From Temnopleurus reevesii (Eukaryota; Echinodermata; Echinoidea; Temnopleuroida; Temnopleuridae): 64,000 nucleotides of DNA. The stretch spans positions 29,399-93,398 of the forward strand of contig BQKZ01001897.1 in assembly GCA_036244855.1 (NCBI GenBank), read 5' to 3'. Under the pieces are notes generated by a model. The model was given only the letters and a program-made list of their open reading frames with translations, was not told where the DNA came from and made no database searches. A program made the position numbers and the translations under genes. Positions 1 through 14,300 of this stretch are shown one piece after another; position 1 is the first letter of the stretch; each line of letters starts with the position of its first letter.

Positions 1-2951
1 CTTTAAAATGATATTCAGTAACTCTCGTATAGAAGAACGTCATTGCCTAGCACGCAATTAAAGCTTGGCTTGCACAGGGATCATTAGAGGCACATTCCTA
101 ACATGAAAGCAAACAAGGGAGGTTCAGCCTGAAGGTCCAGCGCAAAGATAGCAATTATTAGATTCATTTGTCTTGGGCGTCTGTCTGTACCTCATACAGG
201 CAAGCTAGGTAGGATGGCTAGCAGGCGGGCAAGCCGGCAACCCTTGATCATCATCCAACGCAGTTATTCCAATCTCTTCTGTGTACAAACATGGCATTTA
301 TGGGATATTTTGAGGCCTGTACTGTAATCTAAAGAGTGCGTTGATGGACAAGGTCTACCTAGCAACTCAATCAATGCATGGTTATTATAAAATATATGAC
401 CCCTGTTTGGCATCATACTTGAAATATATATTGATAGAATACAAATTAAAATAAAACATCTTCAGCAAAAGTAAAACTTTGGTTAATGAAAATGCACTTG
501 CAAATTAAAAATTCTAAATCAAAAGACTTATTCGAAAGGTAATGATAAAATCATCTAAAAAACTACAACCTGTACTGTATCTACCTTCTAGCAAAAATCA
601 TGTATGAGTATTACACGCATGTCAATGACAACTTTGCCTAATTATTAAGACCTCATTAAATTCTCAAAAGCTGAAATACCTTGCTTGAAAAAAAATATTG
701 GCTACAATTAACACCAAGTTTTCTGGGGGAAAAATAGATTGTAGCAGGCACTAAAACATACTGAATATTATATGTAACACAACTTGAGAAAAAATAAATA
801 TTTCTTATGTTATGCAGATAAAGTTGCACATGAATTTATGTGACAAGTTATCACATTGCAATAAAAAGAAAGTATGTTCATTCTAGCATCCACTTATCAG
901 GGAAAAAATTAAACAATAAAATGTTCAAACTTAATTATTTTAAAGACTTTAAGGAGAACTATACAATTCTTCATATAGTTTGATAAAGGTTAGCAGTATA
1001 TAGCAGCCGAAACGTCACTATACTAACGTTCTACGTTTGCACATCGTGAGACAACTGATCAACTTTCTTCAATTATACAATTCTTATACCCAAAATACAT
1101 GTTTTTCCATGCTAGCAAGACTGAATTTTGAGGTTTACAATGTTATCATTAAGTTGCATACATCCTGTGCTTCAATTCAATATGACAATTCTTTGTGATT
1201 GCGTTACTTTGGTGTGATTGCACTGCACAGTATTTGATATACAGTAGATGCACAAAGTGCCCATTACGGGGCTGCCCATTAGGGGGCTTCCCATTAGGCT
1301 CCATAGAGAAAAGCACAAAATAGACTCACAGAAAGGAAAATGCCTTTTTTACCATGAAAAAATTATTTAAGATACATGACGATCATGTTCTAAAATGGGC
1401 TGATAGTGATAAAGAGAGAATAAGAGAGAAGAAAAGAAGAAAATAAATTTCCCCACAGATTTTACATTGGAGAATTGTGGGAAGAGGAATCCTGATTTAG
1501 CCAGCGTAGTTTCAAATTTAGAGTGAATATGGCTATAAAAGGATCCAATTGAACTACTACTCCCTCCCACTGGGGGCCCACTTACCCCTCTCTCCAACTC
1601 CACTCAGGTTTACTATATCACCTCTCTTACATCTATTTCAGGACGGTTTCTTTACCACAGAGAGATATGCACTTCTACATGCACACAAAAATTATGGGAC
1701 TTGTACAATTTAAAATATTTAAAGATATTGGTACAAATGAAATGATAGTTGACAGACAGCAATTAAAATCATTGAGTCCATCATATCATTATCTAAACAG
1801 TAATGTAAATCTCCATTTCTCATGCGGGTTCCTTAAAATACATCTTTGTTTCTAACAGCATTGGGTTTTTACAGTTGCTTTTGATTTTAAATTTAAATCT
1901 TAGAATTCCTTTCAAGACTGAAAATTTATATTGCATTTACCTATTTTCAATTTATTTAATTCTAAGCATTATGGTCCATCGCCATCATCAATGAGTAATA
2001 GACATAAAATAGAAAGAAACTAAAGATAAGTTTAAAGGTCAGATATAAATATAGCAATAAAGAGACAATCAAATTTGATGAAAACTTAAGCTTATCTTGT
2101 ATTTCTAAATTTCATAAAGAACAGTCATGAATGTGTATAAAAATAACTACAACATCGTAAGAAATATGACTCAGAAGTCATTAAAAAGAAGAGGCATTGT
2201 TGAGTATTGTATATAAGAACGACGATGATATAGAAGTTATGACTAATGTTAATCTGAAATTAGAAGTGTCATTGAGGAGGAAAGAGTAAAAAAAGAAATG
2301 AAAAGAAAGGCTGAAATGAGTCAGAGGCAGATAGTCTCTGACCCAACTGAAGGAAAAAATAGTCGAGATTCTTTGCACGTTGAGTAATTATAGGATTGCT
2401 GCATACTCCATCTCCAAGCGATGACGTACGGCTTCGTGCCTCGGCTAACAGCTGGTATGCGTGATGGGCAGTTGTGACGTCAGCACTGCTAAACCTCTCA
2501 ATCATATTATAATTCATTCATACATTCCAACTTCCCTCCCTTTTTACTCATCTTCACATCTTCATGAATTTTCACAACATTCCTTGTAATTTTTATCAAA
2601 TAATGTTTCACAGTTAATCACTCAAAGTTAACTTATGTTTTGTCTGCTACTTTGGAGAAATGAAATTGATGTTGATTTTTTAAAATTGATAAGAAAGTAA
2701 TATGACTATTAGCAAATCACTCTTTTCCATGAAATAATAATAATTAGAAATAATAATTGCAAAACATATTAAAGAGATAAATAACATTTTTAATAGATTA
2801 TATTGTCACTGTGATTCATGTAACATAAAAAGTGTATCATTCACATGCTATCAACATTGATATCATTAAAGCCTTTCTTAATGAACCTATAGAAAGCCAC
2901 CAATATGGGAGTGATATAAAGAACTTATGGCATGACATTTCCCTATTGATT
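1..2951. other. No gene recognised
   Basis: AT-rich non-coding sequence with only short chance reading frames. A short GC-richer block at 2385-2500 contains TGACGTCA and GATGACGTAC (CRE-like words) and is listed separately. Confidence 0.6.
2385..2500. promoter_or_regulatory. Candidate regulatory block with CRE-like sites
   Basis: It contains a full palindromic TGACGTCA (CREB/ATF word), a second GATGACGTACG, and an E-box CAGCTG within about 110 bases, in sequence clearly richer in GC than its surroundings. Function is inferred from motif content only. Confidence 0.25.
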
Positions 2952-3563
2952 CTTAAAGTGGAATGAAACCCTGGAATTAATTTGCTATCAGTCGATGAAG
3001 AAAAATATGATGATCAAACTGTGAAAATTTGAGCTTAATTGGACAGTCCGTTCAAAAGTTACGAATTTTCAAAGTTTCAATTATCCCATGTCATGGAGAT
3101 CCTTGAATTGGCAACGCTTAACAAATCTATGACGATATGCGGACAACTCTCCATTTATTTTGTACATGATTTTTTATAATTATGGAATTTGATTGAATAT
3201 ACCATAACTATTCAACATTATTCTTCCAACAATACTTGAAGAATTATCCAACACCTATAATACTGACGAGAAAAGGGAAAATTTTGTCCACTTTTCTGAA
3301 AAAAAGAAGAAATTGTTAAATTTTGTGTACAGAATGAATGGAGAGCTGTCCACAAATACGTCACAGATTTGAACGTAGACGACTAATAATTGGTCGGCGT
3401 TGCCGACTCGAGGATTCCCATGATGGGACATTCACTATAACTTTGTAAATTCATAACTTTTGAATGGATCGTCGGATTATGCTCAAATTTTCACAGTTGG
3501 TTCATTTTATTTTTCTCCATCTACTGAGAGAATATAAAATGCAGGGTTTCGTTATTCTTTAAA
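2952..3563. mobile_element. Long-inverted-repeat non-autonomous DNA element, copy 1
   Basis: This 612 bp element has ends that are inverted copies of each other over about 120 bases. The left arm reads CTTAAAGTGGAATGAAACCC and the right arm, reversed, TTTAAAGAATAACGAAACCC. Both arms share GTGAAAATTTGAGC and TTCAAAAGTTA. An almost identical copy in reverse orientation lies at 61917-62519. There is no transposase. Target-site duplications were not resolved. Confidence 0.8.
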
Positions 3564-4344
3564 TCAGTGTAAAATAGTTACACTGATTGATTAAACCACA
3601 TTAATCCATCGGCTATTATGCTTTACCAACTACCTAGTCTCTGTGAAAATGCTTTTTTAACATTATCTAAAATAGCATCTTAATTTTATTCAAATACCTA
3701 TTGACCGTTACTAGTAAATTTAAGCGGTACTTTTAATTCAATCATAAATGGCTACTTAACACACTAAATCAAGGTAGCATGCCATTCACAAAATAATTGA
3801 TATTCATGGCCAATGGCTAATTAAGTCACCAAATGAAATTGAACGATGGTTGAATTTATTTGATCTAATTCAAAGGTCCTTCATTCAAGGCTAGCCCTAA
3901 TCATACCAACATGGTTACCATTGTGTACAAATAAAATTACATTTCTCATGCTAGATCAAATATGAAATTGAACAATATTAAATGAGGATTGTAAGTGGTC
4001 TTGGAAAAGGAAAGTAAAATTGACATATTCACAGTATGCAGATGCATCTTTAAAACCAGCTTATGAAAATGAAAATCCAAACTCCCTGTCATTCAAAACT
4101 TGACAAATAGTACAATTGGCAAGCTTAATATTTGTAGTTTTATCCCTCAAATCTTTTGTTGTATTTCTACTGTTTAAGTATTAAAGTTCCAACATCTGTT
4201 TTTTAAGCATTAGGAATGAACAGACGATGTATCCTGGAGGACATTTAGGCTGATATTTTAAATCTTTATTGCATAATACAGAAGTGATAATATTCATATA
4301 AGCTATTTCAATTTGTACCTAGGCTAGCTTAATATTTAGGCAAT
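3564..4344. other. No gene recognised
   Basis: AT-rich non-coding sequence without a recognisable repeat. Confidence 0.6.
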
Positions 4345-4518
4345 GGGGTGTTGCCAGAAAGTTGTGATCAACTGCAAATCATCTGCAAATCAAATTGAAG
4401 TGCATTTTCATTTGAGTACATCTTCTGCGCTATTAACAAGACATGCATGGAACAATGACTTTGATTGCACTTGCTAATCAACTGCAACTTGCAATGATAT
4501 CAAACTTCTAGCAACACC
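4345..4518. mobile_element. Foldback element, 160-190 bp family, copy 1
   Basis: It begins GGGGTGTTGCCAGAAAGTTG and ends CTTCTAGCAACACC, so the ends are inverted repeats. Inner arms carry CAACTGCAAATC and CAACTGCAACTTGC, and the core AACAATGACTTTGATTG is shared with the other copies. It encodes nothing, as in a MITE. Confidence 0.75.
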
Positions 4519-7500
4519 ATCTATAATTTTTCTAATTTTTGTCATGTTTCTGTCTGTCTGTCTCTCTCTCCCCCAATCACTCCCTCCTCCATCCCTTCCC
4601 CTTCCTTCCCATGATGATAGCACACACGCATTTAATCATGCCATGGGGCTAAGCAGTAATCCACCATCGACATGGGAAATTATTTTGATGTTTGGCATGC
4701 CGCTCAGAAACATGTCTTAAATTCACAGAGGCACGCATTGGGTCTAGCAATGAGTCTGTCGTGCGCACATTTTGCCCCCTTCTCTTTTCTCTAACATTCC
4801 CCGCCTGTGTTCCTGTATGCATTAGCTTCTCTTGCTGATACTTCACCTTCTCAAATATTCATGAACTACATGGAATAATTGCACAAGAACCAATACAGCA
4901 AGTGTTGCCTTGAACATCCATGAATGTTTCACTCTCAATCAACCAACTCTCTCAAGCAAGAAATTGATAACTTTGAGAATCAGAGAATGATGTGCAAGTC
5001 AGCAATCTAAAGAACAGTTCACATTTTCATAAAATATTTGAAGAAAGAGAGTGACCAACAGATTGTGCTCTTTTTGAAATTCTCCAAAATTTGGGAGAGG
5101 TGAAGATATTTTCATATTTTACATTTGCAAATGACTGAAGCCAAATCACGAGAAGAAATTACATTATATAGTATATAGTGACATACACCATTAAAAGTAT
5201 ACTGATTCTAGATTAAAATCACTTTTTGAAAAATCTATAAAATGAAAGGAAATTAAGCTCCATATGACTCAAAACAGTCCGCAGTGCTGATTTACTTTTC
5301 ATCTCTCGATCTCAATTTCCTGGAAAGTTTCTGATCATTTTCAATCTACATATTGTTTCATACTATTAAAGGCATTTTCATCTCAAATTTCCTTTCATCA
5401 TCAACTGTTCATTGTTGCATACTTTACAAAACCAAACATGTGCTTCACAAAACAGATTTGTTAAGGTAAGACGAATTTAGAATAAAAAAGGTTTGTGACA
5501 AATTCATAACAACTCTGAGATTTAACGAAAACAATCAATTGAAGAAAAAAAGAATGAAATAGTTTACGTTTTCTTGTTTTCAAACAACTTAATTAATTAA
5601 TCAATCTTACCCTCTAATCGTCCTCTCTCCTTCTCACACACATATACACACACTCACACAAACACACACACTGTCTTCCCTCTCCTATCATTCCTCCTCA
5701 TCACTCCAACCTCCCGCTCTCAGAGACCATTACTATTTCAGCCAATATTGTCATAGAATTGTATCACTGTTTGTGCCTAATTAAGAGTTCAAATAATGAG
5801 CTAAGAATAGCTAGTGTTGACATTTAAACACCCTTTATAGAGCCTCTGCTATCACTTTGTCACACAATGTCCACTAGTTTGTTAGCTTTGGTTCCAGCTT
5901 GAAAAAATTTGTCCATACATTACACTTAGCATAGTGAGAAAACTATTTTATCCCCTGAACAGCTCAAAAGTCCTTATTTCATTCTCCAAAGGGAAGCAAT
6001 TCCTGTTTGCTTACTTCATTGTACAAATATCAGAATAACTTTTATTTGTTTCAATCAATTTCCTTTGCTCTACGTGGGATGTAATTCTGTACAAGCTGAA
6101 ATTTTTGCTGGGATTAATTTTCACAAATTTCACAACCATGATTTGATTAAATGTTTACTCTTTTTTTGCCCTAGACATGTGTACAATGATATTTCAAAAC
6201 ATAAAAATAACAACCCATTCATATGGGTATATGTATGAAATTCAGTGACTACACTTTTATGTACGCTAATATATTGGCTTTTACAGTCTATTCTCCAGTG
6301 CTAAAAAACATTAACAAATCGGGGTTTAACCGACCATAAAGAAAATGTATCTAATAAGATTCATTTTGAAATAGATTGCAGATTATTGAAGCTATGGATG
6401 CAAGAGAAAAATTAAATGAAAGACCTCAAGAAAGAAAAGAATTTCCCTTCCTTTACTAGCACACCTCTCTGAGATTGACAAACACTAATGAGTTACATGA
6501 GACAGCATTCCAAATGCTTCCCATCTTTTCATCTCCCGTTCCTCCTCCTCCTCCTCCTCTGCATTTCCCAGCAAGAAGGTCAGACAAAAACTGTGTGGCA
6601 AATCTGTCTCCACTTGCCCACAAAGAGGGAAATCAATGGTATGTAATACTTAGACTGTGCATTTAGAGAATCTATAGCAGGTGTGTATAAGGGAGGGCGC
6701 ACACTGATTCAATAACTCCCACCCATGGAATGTTACATTCACACATCTAGGCTTTCATATAATCTAAATGCCCCATTCAACATTGTTTCATTTCCAGTTG
6801 ATTTGACTAGGGGCCCTCCAAACTGGGAAGATTAGACTGTGTGGAGAGGATGTTTGAACTTTCATTGATGGAGTAATGGTGAACACAGTAAGAGAAATTC
6901 ATGAAGAGTAAAATTATGCAAAATAATCCAGTCACAAGTCAGTAGATAATCTTACAAAAATAGTTTCAAAAGACCTTCCTCCTTTTACTTTCCACATACA
7001 GAATAAAATACATGTACAACATTTATTTCCCAGTGCTCTTTTAATTGAATGGAATGAAAATTGCTTTCATAACAAGTTTGGGAATATAGATGACGCTTTA
7101 GAGTAACCTAAATGTTTTTTAATGTGAATAACATTTTATAGTACATATGCTTGACTTGGCTAAGCAATGCACAATTCAATAAAATGCATTATGTATATAT
7201 AGCTTTGACCTTTCTCAGAATGCATATGTTTAACACATTCTAGAGGATGTAATTAGTGGTATCAATATAATATCACTTTTCAGCTTTCAAAATTAAACTT
7301 AAAGGAAGTTTGTAACTTCATCAGAACAACACCAAAAGGGACAGTATGTGATTGCAGAATTGTACCAATTCATATCTTTGTTATTAAAAAAAAGATTAGA
7401 ATACATTCTAATCAAAATTCTTCACCTGAATGAAGCTAACTTGCTTCACACAACATGAGTTTTATTCAAAACATAGCCTTAAAATGTCAGAACAATATCA

Positions 7501-10500
7501 TTTAGTTTGCCACATCGTAAAAAGCTACACAGCTAAAATAACAAAAGCACACTGACATTGACATTATGTCAACTGAACATACTTGCCGAACGTCCCTTCG
7601 TTCCCTCGCCAAATGCTTGGAGCAGAGAAAGAGTTACCTAAATTAGCTGGGCTTATGATTCTGCTAGAAATTAGGCAAGCATTTATTGGGTTTTAATAGC
7701 TGCAAACGCCACTCAGCATGCCTGACGCTGCGACAGCCACCTGCCAGAAGTACCCCAGGGTTCAAAACAACGCTCTGCTGTAGCCCTTGGTCTATCTCTC
7801 ACTCTTACTCTCTGTCTTTCTCTTCTTCTATTTTTCTTTTTCTTTCTTTTCATGGATGAAAAAAATACTCAGGCATATGCTGAATCAACACATACTACTC
7901 ATTCTTCTCCACTTGTTTTTCATGTTTTTTCTCTCTCAAAGTCCTTCACATTTTGCTTTTTCTGTTATTTTGTGCATTTTCAAAAATGAAAACTACACAA
8001 CCCTTTGATATTCTCATATTGTAAAATACAATTCAAATTTATATATTCACATCCAGGTTTACTGGTAGTTTAAAGGTTATAAAAACAATCAAGAAAGCTG
8101 CTTTCTCTTGAATGTTGTTCAAAAGCTTTACAACAGAAATTTTTCTGGACAAAGAAATGGAAAGGGTGCAATAAGAGCTATATTGATGTAAATATCATTC
8201 AGTTTTTCTGATCCATTAAAAGAAATCTTTTAGAAGGTAACTGCCTACGGTTTGCACATTTATTTGTTTTGAATAACCACATTTCTTTGCATGATTTATT
8301 CTTAAAGCTTAATTCATTCCTTAGTAGAATAAAATACCTGAAAACAATATTCCTTATACCTGCATATTTGAGGAAGGCAATATCCACGTATATACAATAG
8401 ACAGAATCTGTCAGAGTCAGAGGAAGTGTATTGATGTACCTGTCAGCAGCTTGCAAACATCCAAGCTGAACTCAAAGATCTAAAGTTTTTTTCCACAAAT
8501 CCCTAGGTCATGGTATAATATCTATTCTTTACAGCTGCTTCAATTTATAAGCTTTACCAGGAAATGAACATGGAAAGAAGTATTGACAACGGGAATGACT
8601 GATATCTAAGGTTTACCGTCATCAACCCCCCTTGCATGGTGATGCTAAGAGAAACAGAGCACATGTCAAACAGAAGGCTTCATGCTCTGTACCTACCCAT
8701 CATAGGGGTCTATGTAAGGGGGAAGCCATTGGTAGCTGTGGATGAAAGTATGTGTATGGAAGAGTGATTGGAATACCAAGATGGATTTATTAGATGTGGC
8801 CTTCAGTGAGTTGTCATACAATGAGGGTGCTTGGACCTAGTTTCATGGAAAGCTCCTGCTGTATGATTAATGGTGGATCATTTAATCGTACCAAAGGAAT
8901 GGCCTCCATGTAAGATGAATGAAGCTTGAAGGCAGGGCAAATACTTCTACCGCTTATGATCAATGATGATTGAAATTAGGAACATCATCATATTTCAACA
9001 AAAATGAACTATTAGCTCTTCTTTCTCTATTACAACTATGCCATCTATCACAAAATCTAACCCGTAGCTGCAAATTATGTTTCTTTTACATACACAAATA
9101 TTTCCAAATGCTCACAATTCTCCAGCTTCTTGTATGGTTACAGGATTGTGTCTGGAAGAGAGGGAAAATAAGGGGAAAACCATAAGATGTGAACATTACA
9201 AAGGAAGCTGTCTCACATGATTCCTGTAATAGGTAGAATAGACTCTAGGGAACCAGAAAAAGAGGTGATAGAAGGCAAGTCCAGGAGCATGTGTCATCTT
9301 AGAGAAAAGGAAATACAGCTCATAAATTATTGGAGATCTGCCAATTTCAATGTCATTAATGACCGCCTTCCAACTGAGCTGTCCTGTGCCAATGACGTAG
9401 CCGACGTCGGCATAGGATCGTTTGTTCTTTGGTTCCTCGTAATGGGAGTAGTCATTACAAGAGAGTTACGTAAACAATTTATCAGACAATGTTTAGCATA
9501 GCATCTGTCATGGCAGACAAAAGAAGGGAAACATGAAGGGTAGGAAGCAGTGGAAAGTGAGGAGGAGCATGAGAGGGAATTATCGTCCCACAGAATAAAA
9601 TATTATATTAGTTATAGATAAGCAGAAAAGGGCAGGTAATAATGTAAAATTAAACAGCTCATGGTAGAAAGTGGAATAAGAAGATGATAGTGCTCCAAAT
9701 TCTTGAAAAAGGATCTGTGATAAGAACATCCAATGAATTCACCTAAACCTTAACAGCTAGTTTACTTAATTACAGCTAGTTTACTCATTTCTTTAAACAA
9801 GTCTTTTAAATCTTGGAATATCTCATACCTCAAAATCAAGTTGCCAATTTGCAATTTAGGACTTCAATATTCCAATTCTCCAACAATGAACAATCTTACA
9901 AATTAAATCTTAACAATTTTCATTCATCAAAAATCCATATAAAAAGGACGTTATCAGCATATTCATGACATGGATATACATGATGATGGAGTTAAAGTAG
10001 GTTCACATCTACTGTAGATAAATAATATTTTCTTCTCTATCTATAATTTCAATAATCTGGTTTTACAATACACTGGCGTAAATTTAATAAGCCTTTATTT
10101 AGAATGAAAACCTCCCTCAATTTATAGATTTTGAAAGTTAAGACATACATCTAGAGAAGTGAATTATTTGAAGAAAAATTTTGGTCCATTCCGCATCCAA
10201 ACACACATCTCATTAATTTAATAGCTAAATAGGACTCTTGTAGTATATTCAAACAAATGCAAAGGAGATGCATTAAAGAGTTAGGTAAAATAGTTGCACC
10301 TTCCGTCTATTATATAGACTTCTAACTTCAAGTTGAAATGAATTAAAAGGACAATTGCTATCCTATCCCCCATGGAAGGAGCTCATGATTAGCATAATGA
10401 GATAGATAGTAAAGGACTTGAGTGTTTGATTATTGTAAGATTATGATAGTGGGATTACAATATCAAGACATGGTATGGTCAGTCTATATCAGCTCATGTG

Positions 10501-10559
10501 ACTTGCGGCTGTGTAATCTATCATTCCAGGAGGACCAAGTGAAAACACAAATACAGGGA
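4519..10559. other. No gene recognised (6 kb)
   Basis: Mostly AT-rich non-coding sequence. It holds an imperfect CA run at 5633-5672, a CTCCTC run near 6540, a GC-richer block at 7565-7755 (listed separately), and a block near 9360-9430 with TGACGTAG and GACGTCGG. Reading frames up to about 94 codons (for example 9217-9501 plus) show no domain I recognise. Confidence 0.55.
7565..7755. promoter_or_regulatory. Candidate conserved non-coding block
   Basis: The block is GC-richer and free of simple repeats. It includes CCGAACGTCCCTTCGTTCC, GCCTAATTTC-type words on the minus strand, and the palindromic CGCCACTCAGCATGCCTGACG. It has the compositional look of a cis-regulatory module in an otherwise AT-rich desert. 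There is no direct evidence of function. Confidence 0.2.
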
Positions 10560-11175
10560 ATGCATAGAAGCAGAGGGAGTGTTAAAAGGACCAAGGGAGA
10601 GAGAGGGAGAGGAAGAGAGAGAAAGAAAGGATATAAGACACACAGAGTTCATGAAGGAAAAAAGAGCACAAAGGAGAGTCAGAAAACACAGAGAGGGGCA
10701 AAGGTAGAAAAAAAGACAGAAGGAAATGCAGAGATTGAAATGGAAAGGTAAAAAGGAAGAGGACACACAAAGACAATTAAAACATGGCAGGGGGACAAAG
10801 AGAGTAAAACAAGGGCAGTGAAAGGATACACTAGAAATGGCAGAAGAAAATTGGAGGAGAAGGTGAGAAAAAAGAGGAATACAGAGAAAATTTGTGGGAG
10901 ACAAATTAAAGGGGAACAAAGTGGACTGAAAAATAAAAAAGAAACAGATAAAAGATAAAACAAAACACGACAGAACAAAAATAACTTTAAAAAATGGTAG
11001 AAATAAGACCCCTACAGATATAGGTAGTAGAAAGAATACCCAGCAAGAAGGGAATATAATAATGCAAGTACAGAGTAAACAGAAAAGAAGGAATTGATAG
11101 AAGAGTGAGAAGGGGAGGAAGAAGAAGTGGGAAGGGGGGGAACGAAGAAGTGGGAAGAGGAAAGAATAAAGGAGA
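10560..11175. repeat. 600 bp purine-rich strand-asymmetric tract
   Basis: The plus strand is almost all A and G for about 600 bases (GAGAGAGGGAGAGGAAGAGA, later AGTGGGAAGGGGGGGAACGAAG). It is not a clean tandem repeat. The long open frames in it on both strands are a by-product of purine/pyrimidine bias and are not genes. Confidence 0.8.
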
Positions 11176-11194
11176 GATCAAGACTCAAGTGCAG

Positions 11195-11315
11195 CGATTG
11201 TAATCAGCTGTCATCACAACTGTCATTTAATTAAATTGTTTTGATATGACAGACAAGTTGAGCTGCTGGCATTTTAGTTGACCGTGCAATTTAATTAATC
11301 ATCAATGTAAGTGAC
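11195..11315. promoter_or_regulatory. Candidate homeodomain/TALE-rich enhancer
   Basis: Within about 110 bases there are three TGTCA/TGACA words of the Meis/TGIF type (CAGCTGTCATC, AACTGTCATT, ATATGACAGAC). There are two homeodomain cores (TTTAATTAAATTG and AATTTAATTAATCATCAATG) and two CAGCTG/GAGCTGC E-box-like words. Such clustering is typical of developmental enhancers, but the call rests only on motifs. Confidence 0.3.
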
Positions 11316-14300
11316 TCTAGACCTCCCTGCCCTAACTTATAGCCCCTTCCTGATACATCAACATTCCTTCACTAATAAACACTCTAAGGTGTGTATATAT
11401 ATATATATATATATTAAAAAAAACTTCACACCTTTAAAAGTCTGTAAGAGTACAACAAATATTTTAGATACTCCAGTAATGCTTATGAATGCTTAATAGC
11501 CTCCTGTATCCCCCGACACCATCACAAACTTATCTCCATGTTTCACATGTTTGATATATACATTTTGTAAAAAAAATATAGAGAAACTAAATTATAGTGT
11601 TAAGCCAATCTGTTGACCCCCTATATGATTGACTCCCACCTAGTGAGATGTTCCATTGCTAAAATTGTCCTATTCATTTGGTTTGCTGCTATATTTCTGT
11701 AAGTTTATTTTGTCCTTAAAATATTGTATAGCTGAAAAGGCTATGTATAAGACTTTCCAAATATAAGTACAAATAATTTATTCATATATGCCTTTATAAA
11801 TGAAAGATTAACAAAGTTTTATTTGCCTCATTACCATTGCAATTTATGCTGCAATAATGATAATTATTATGCCGCATTGTTATTTTGAATTCATTCTTTC
11901 TGTGTATTTAGTTTTAGAAAAGTTTTCATTTGTTGATATAACAATGATCTTATCAGATGTTGTTTTCCTGTATATCTAAAGAATGAAACACTTCATCTAA
12001 AAATGACCCAATTAAAACATTTGTTTTTCACTTCTAAATTTAGCATTTGATATAGATATAACCAAGGTGTAATAATGAACACCTGAAAATAGCTTCTCCC
12101 ATACTGAAAGACAGCACTCCTAATTACATGTTTGTTACATATCTGTAACTTTGCCAATGAACCGACTAACAAACAGATACAATATTCATAATTGCAGACG
12201 GGAGACTGAACGGTAGGGAATGCATGCATAATGGTTTATTGCTACTGCATAATACTAGAGCGGCCATGTTAGCCATAACAGATGAACGGTACACCCCACC
12301 CCCATTCTTCCTCCCACTGACGACTTCACTAATGGGCTTATTATTGGAAAATACTGCAGCTTTATTACACTGGTTTGACTACATACTCATCAGCAGCAGA
12401 TGGGTGAATACACTTTTACATCATTATATTCTTACTAAACCTATCTTCTTTATCTCATCTATCATACCTCTCTATAGTGTAGTTCCCCTTCAAAACAAAA
12501 CCCTATTAAGAATTATAACAATACTGATAATAATGGTAATAATAATGATGATAATGACATATAATAGTAAATACAAAATAAAAAGGACAGTGGAACATTT
12601 TGAAAAGTGGGGGTGGGCTGTGTACCACTTTTACACATTCCAATAGGCTTGAATATATTAATTGAAAAAATGGGGGGGGGGGGCTGCCTCCCAGGTTCCA
12701 TGGTCCCAGATAATTTGATAATGATAATGAGAAAATGTGAAAGAATGAAGTAATAATATGGAATATAAAAATATGTATATCATTTATCACTTCATCACAT
12801 ACATACATTTGATTGAACATTGATTATTCATATCAATACATTCATTAGGTTTATATAACTCCTTTCCTTTTCATTCCTTTCCCACTTCATAGACGACCAT
12901 CGTCCTTGAACCAGCCTCATTCTTTCCCCTTTCCGCTCAGAAATAAATCAACATCTCTCCACCTTTGCATGAACAAACGCTTCAACAGTCCACAATTAAT
13001 AGTTTGAATGTGACAGAGCAAAAGTAATGGAATCATTTATTGACTAATTACATGCATGAAGACATATCGATGACTGACACACTCCTGGATTTGACGTCAT
13101 CAAGCATTTGACACCTTTTAGCATGAATTCTGGATGACTGGTTTTGTGGTTGGGGTAGTTTCTAAAGCAGAATGCAATTGGAATTCAGTGTGTTGCTTCA
13201 AATGTACTTTATTTTCTTCTTCTCTCTCACTATCAACAAAGCAAAGTCTAAAGCCGCAGAGCAGCACTAGATAAAAACTGTTGATTCTCTGGTCAGTTTG
13301 ATGCAATGACGTACTCATAAACCAAACAATGATAAGGGAATTATCAAAGGATGGTATGAGAATGAAGTGTACTTTTTGAAGCCAAATAAAAGCAATGGTG
13401 ATATAAAAGCCCCCCCCCCCCCTCGACAAGTTTCAGGGATTGATGGAAATGTACATCATAAACATAGAACAAAATATATATTGAAATATAACTGATAATC
13501 CAATTGTAATGTTTCATTCATTCGTTAATCTATTTATGCAATCAATTCAACTTTTTATTCATTCACTCATTTAGAATTTCCAGAATATTTTGGTTACAAA
13601 TTGGCTCTTTTCTTAGTGTAGTGATACTATTCTTGCCATGATTTTGGCCAAGACAGTTCACATAACGCATTATAAAATAGGTTCTGAACAACAGTAGATT
13701 CTGGTTGATTAACTAATGGACTATATAATGAATTCCATTCTTTCCCGTATTTCAAAGGTATAGATTTGTAATGGTCAGGATGTAGAAATTTATGTGAAAC
13801 AAGAAGACGTATTCACAAATTGTTTTACATGCCTTCATATAACTGTGTAAGAAATTAGGAGGTTTTTGCCCTTATTCTGGCATATTTTACTTCGAAAATG
13901 CCAATCAGCAGTTGTTCCAACGGTGTGCTAAATGATTCGCATGGGTGCCGAGCTGCGCAAGATGGCTTGAGCGCCTGGTGGTATTGTATGCGGCGTGTGA
14001 GTTCACATTCATGTGAAGCATGTTGTGTTGGGGAGCGCTACAGCATCGCCATTTCTTATTTTGCGATGATTATGCCATTTCTTGATCGATTTTATTCAAA
14101 CAAACTGCTCTAATTTGCTATTGAAAAAACTGCATTATGGCATTACTTTTACTGAAGCTCACAAAGTAGTTAAATATCTGAAACGCCATGTCTCCTAAAA
14201 CTGATCTATCGGTTTAAATAAAGAGACCAGCCAAATCAAGCAGAATAAAATATTTTTCACTTGATAATCAGAATTATATAATTGAATATCAATGATTAGT

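Noticed and set aside
4861..4930. Minus-strand GGC AAC ACT TGC, considered for the RAD51B GNTW exon
   Set aside because: The neighbouring residues do not match (the expected Val-Asn-Thr-Arg and Ala-Ala-Leu context is absent).
10422..10978. Several 99-132-codon frames on both strands
   Set aside because: They reflect the purine/pyrimidine bias, which removes stop codons; the composition is low-complexity Lys/Glu/Arg or Phe/Leu/Ser.
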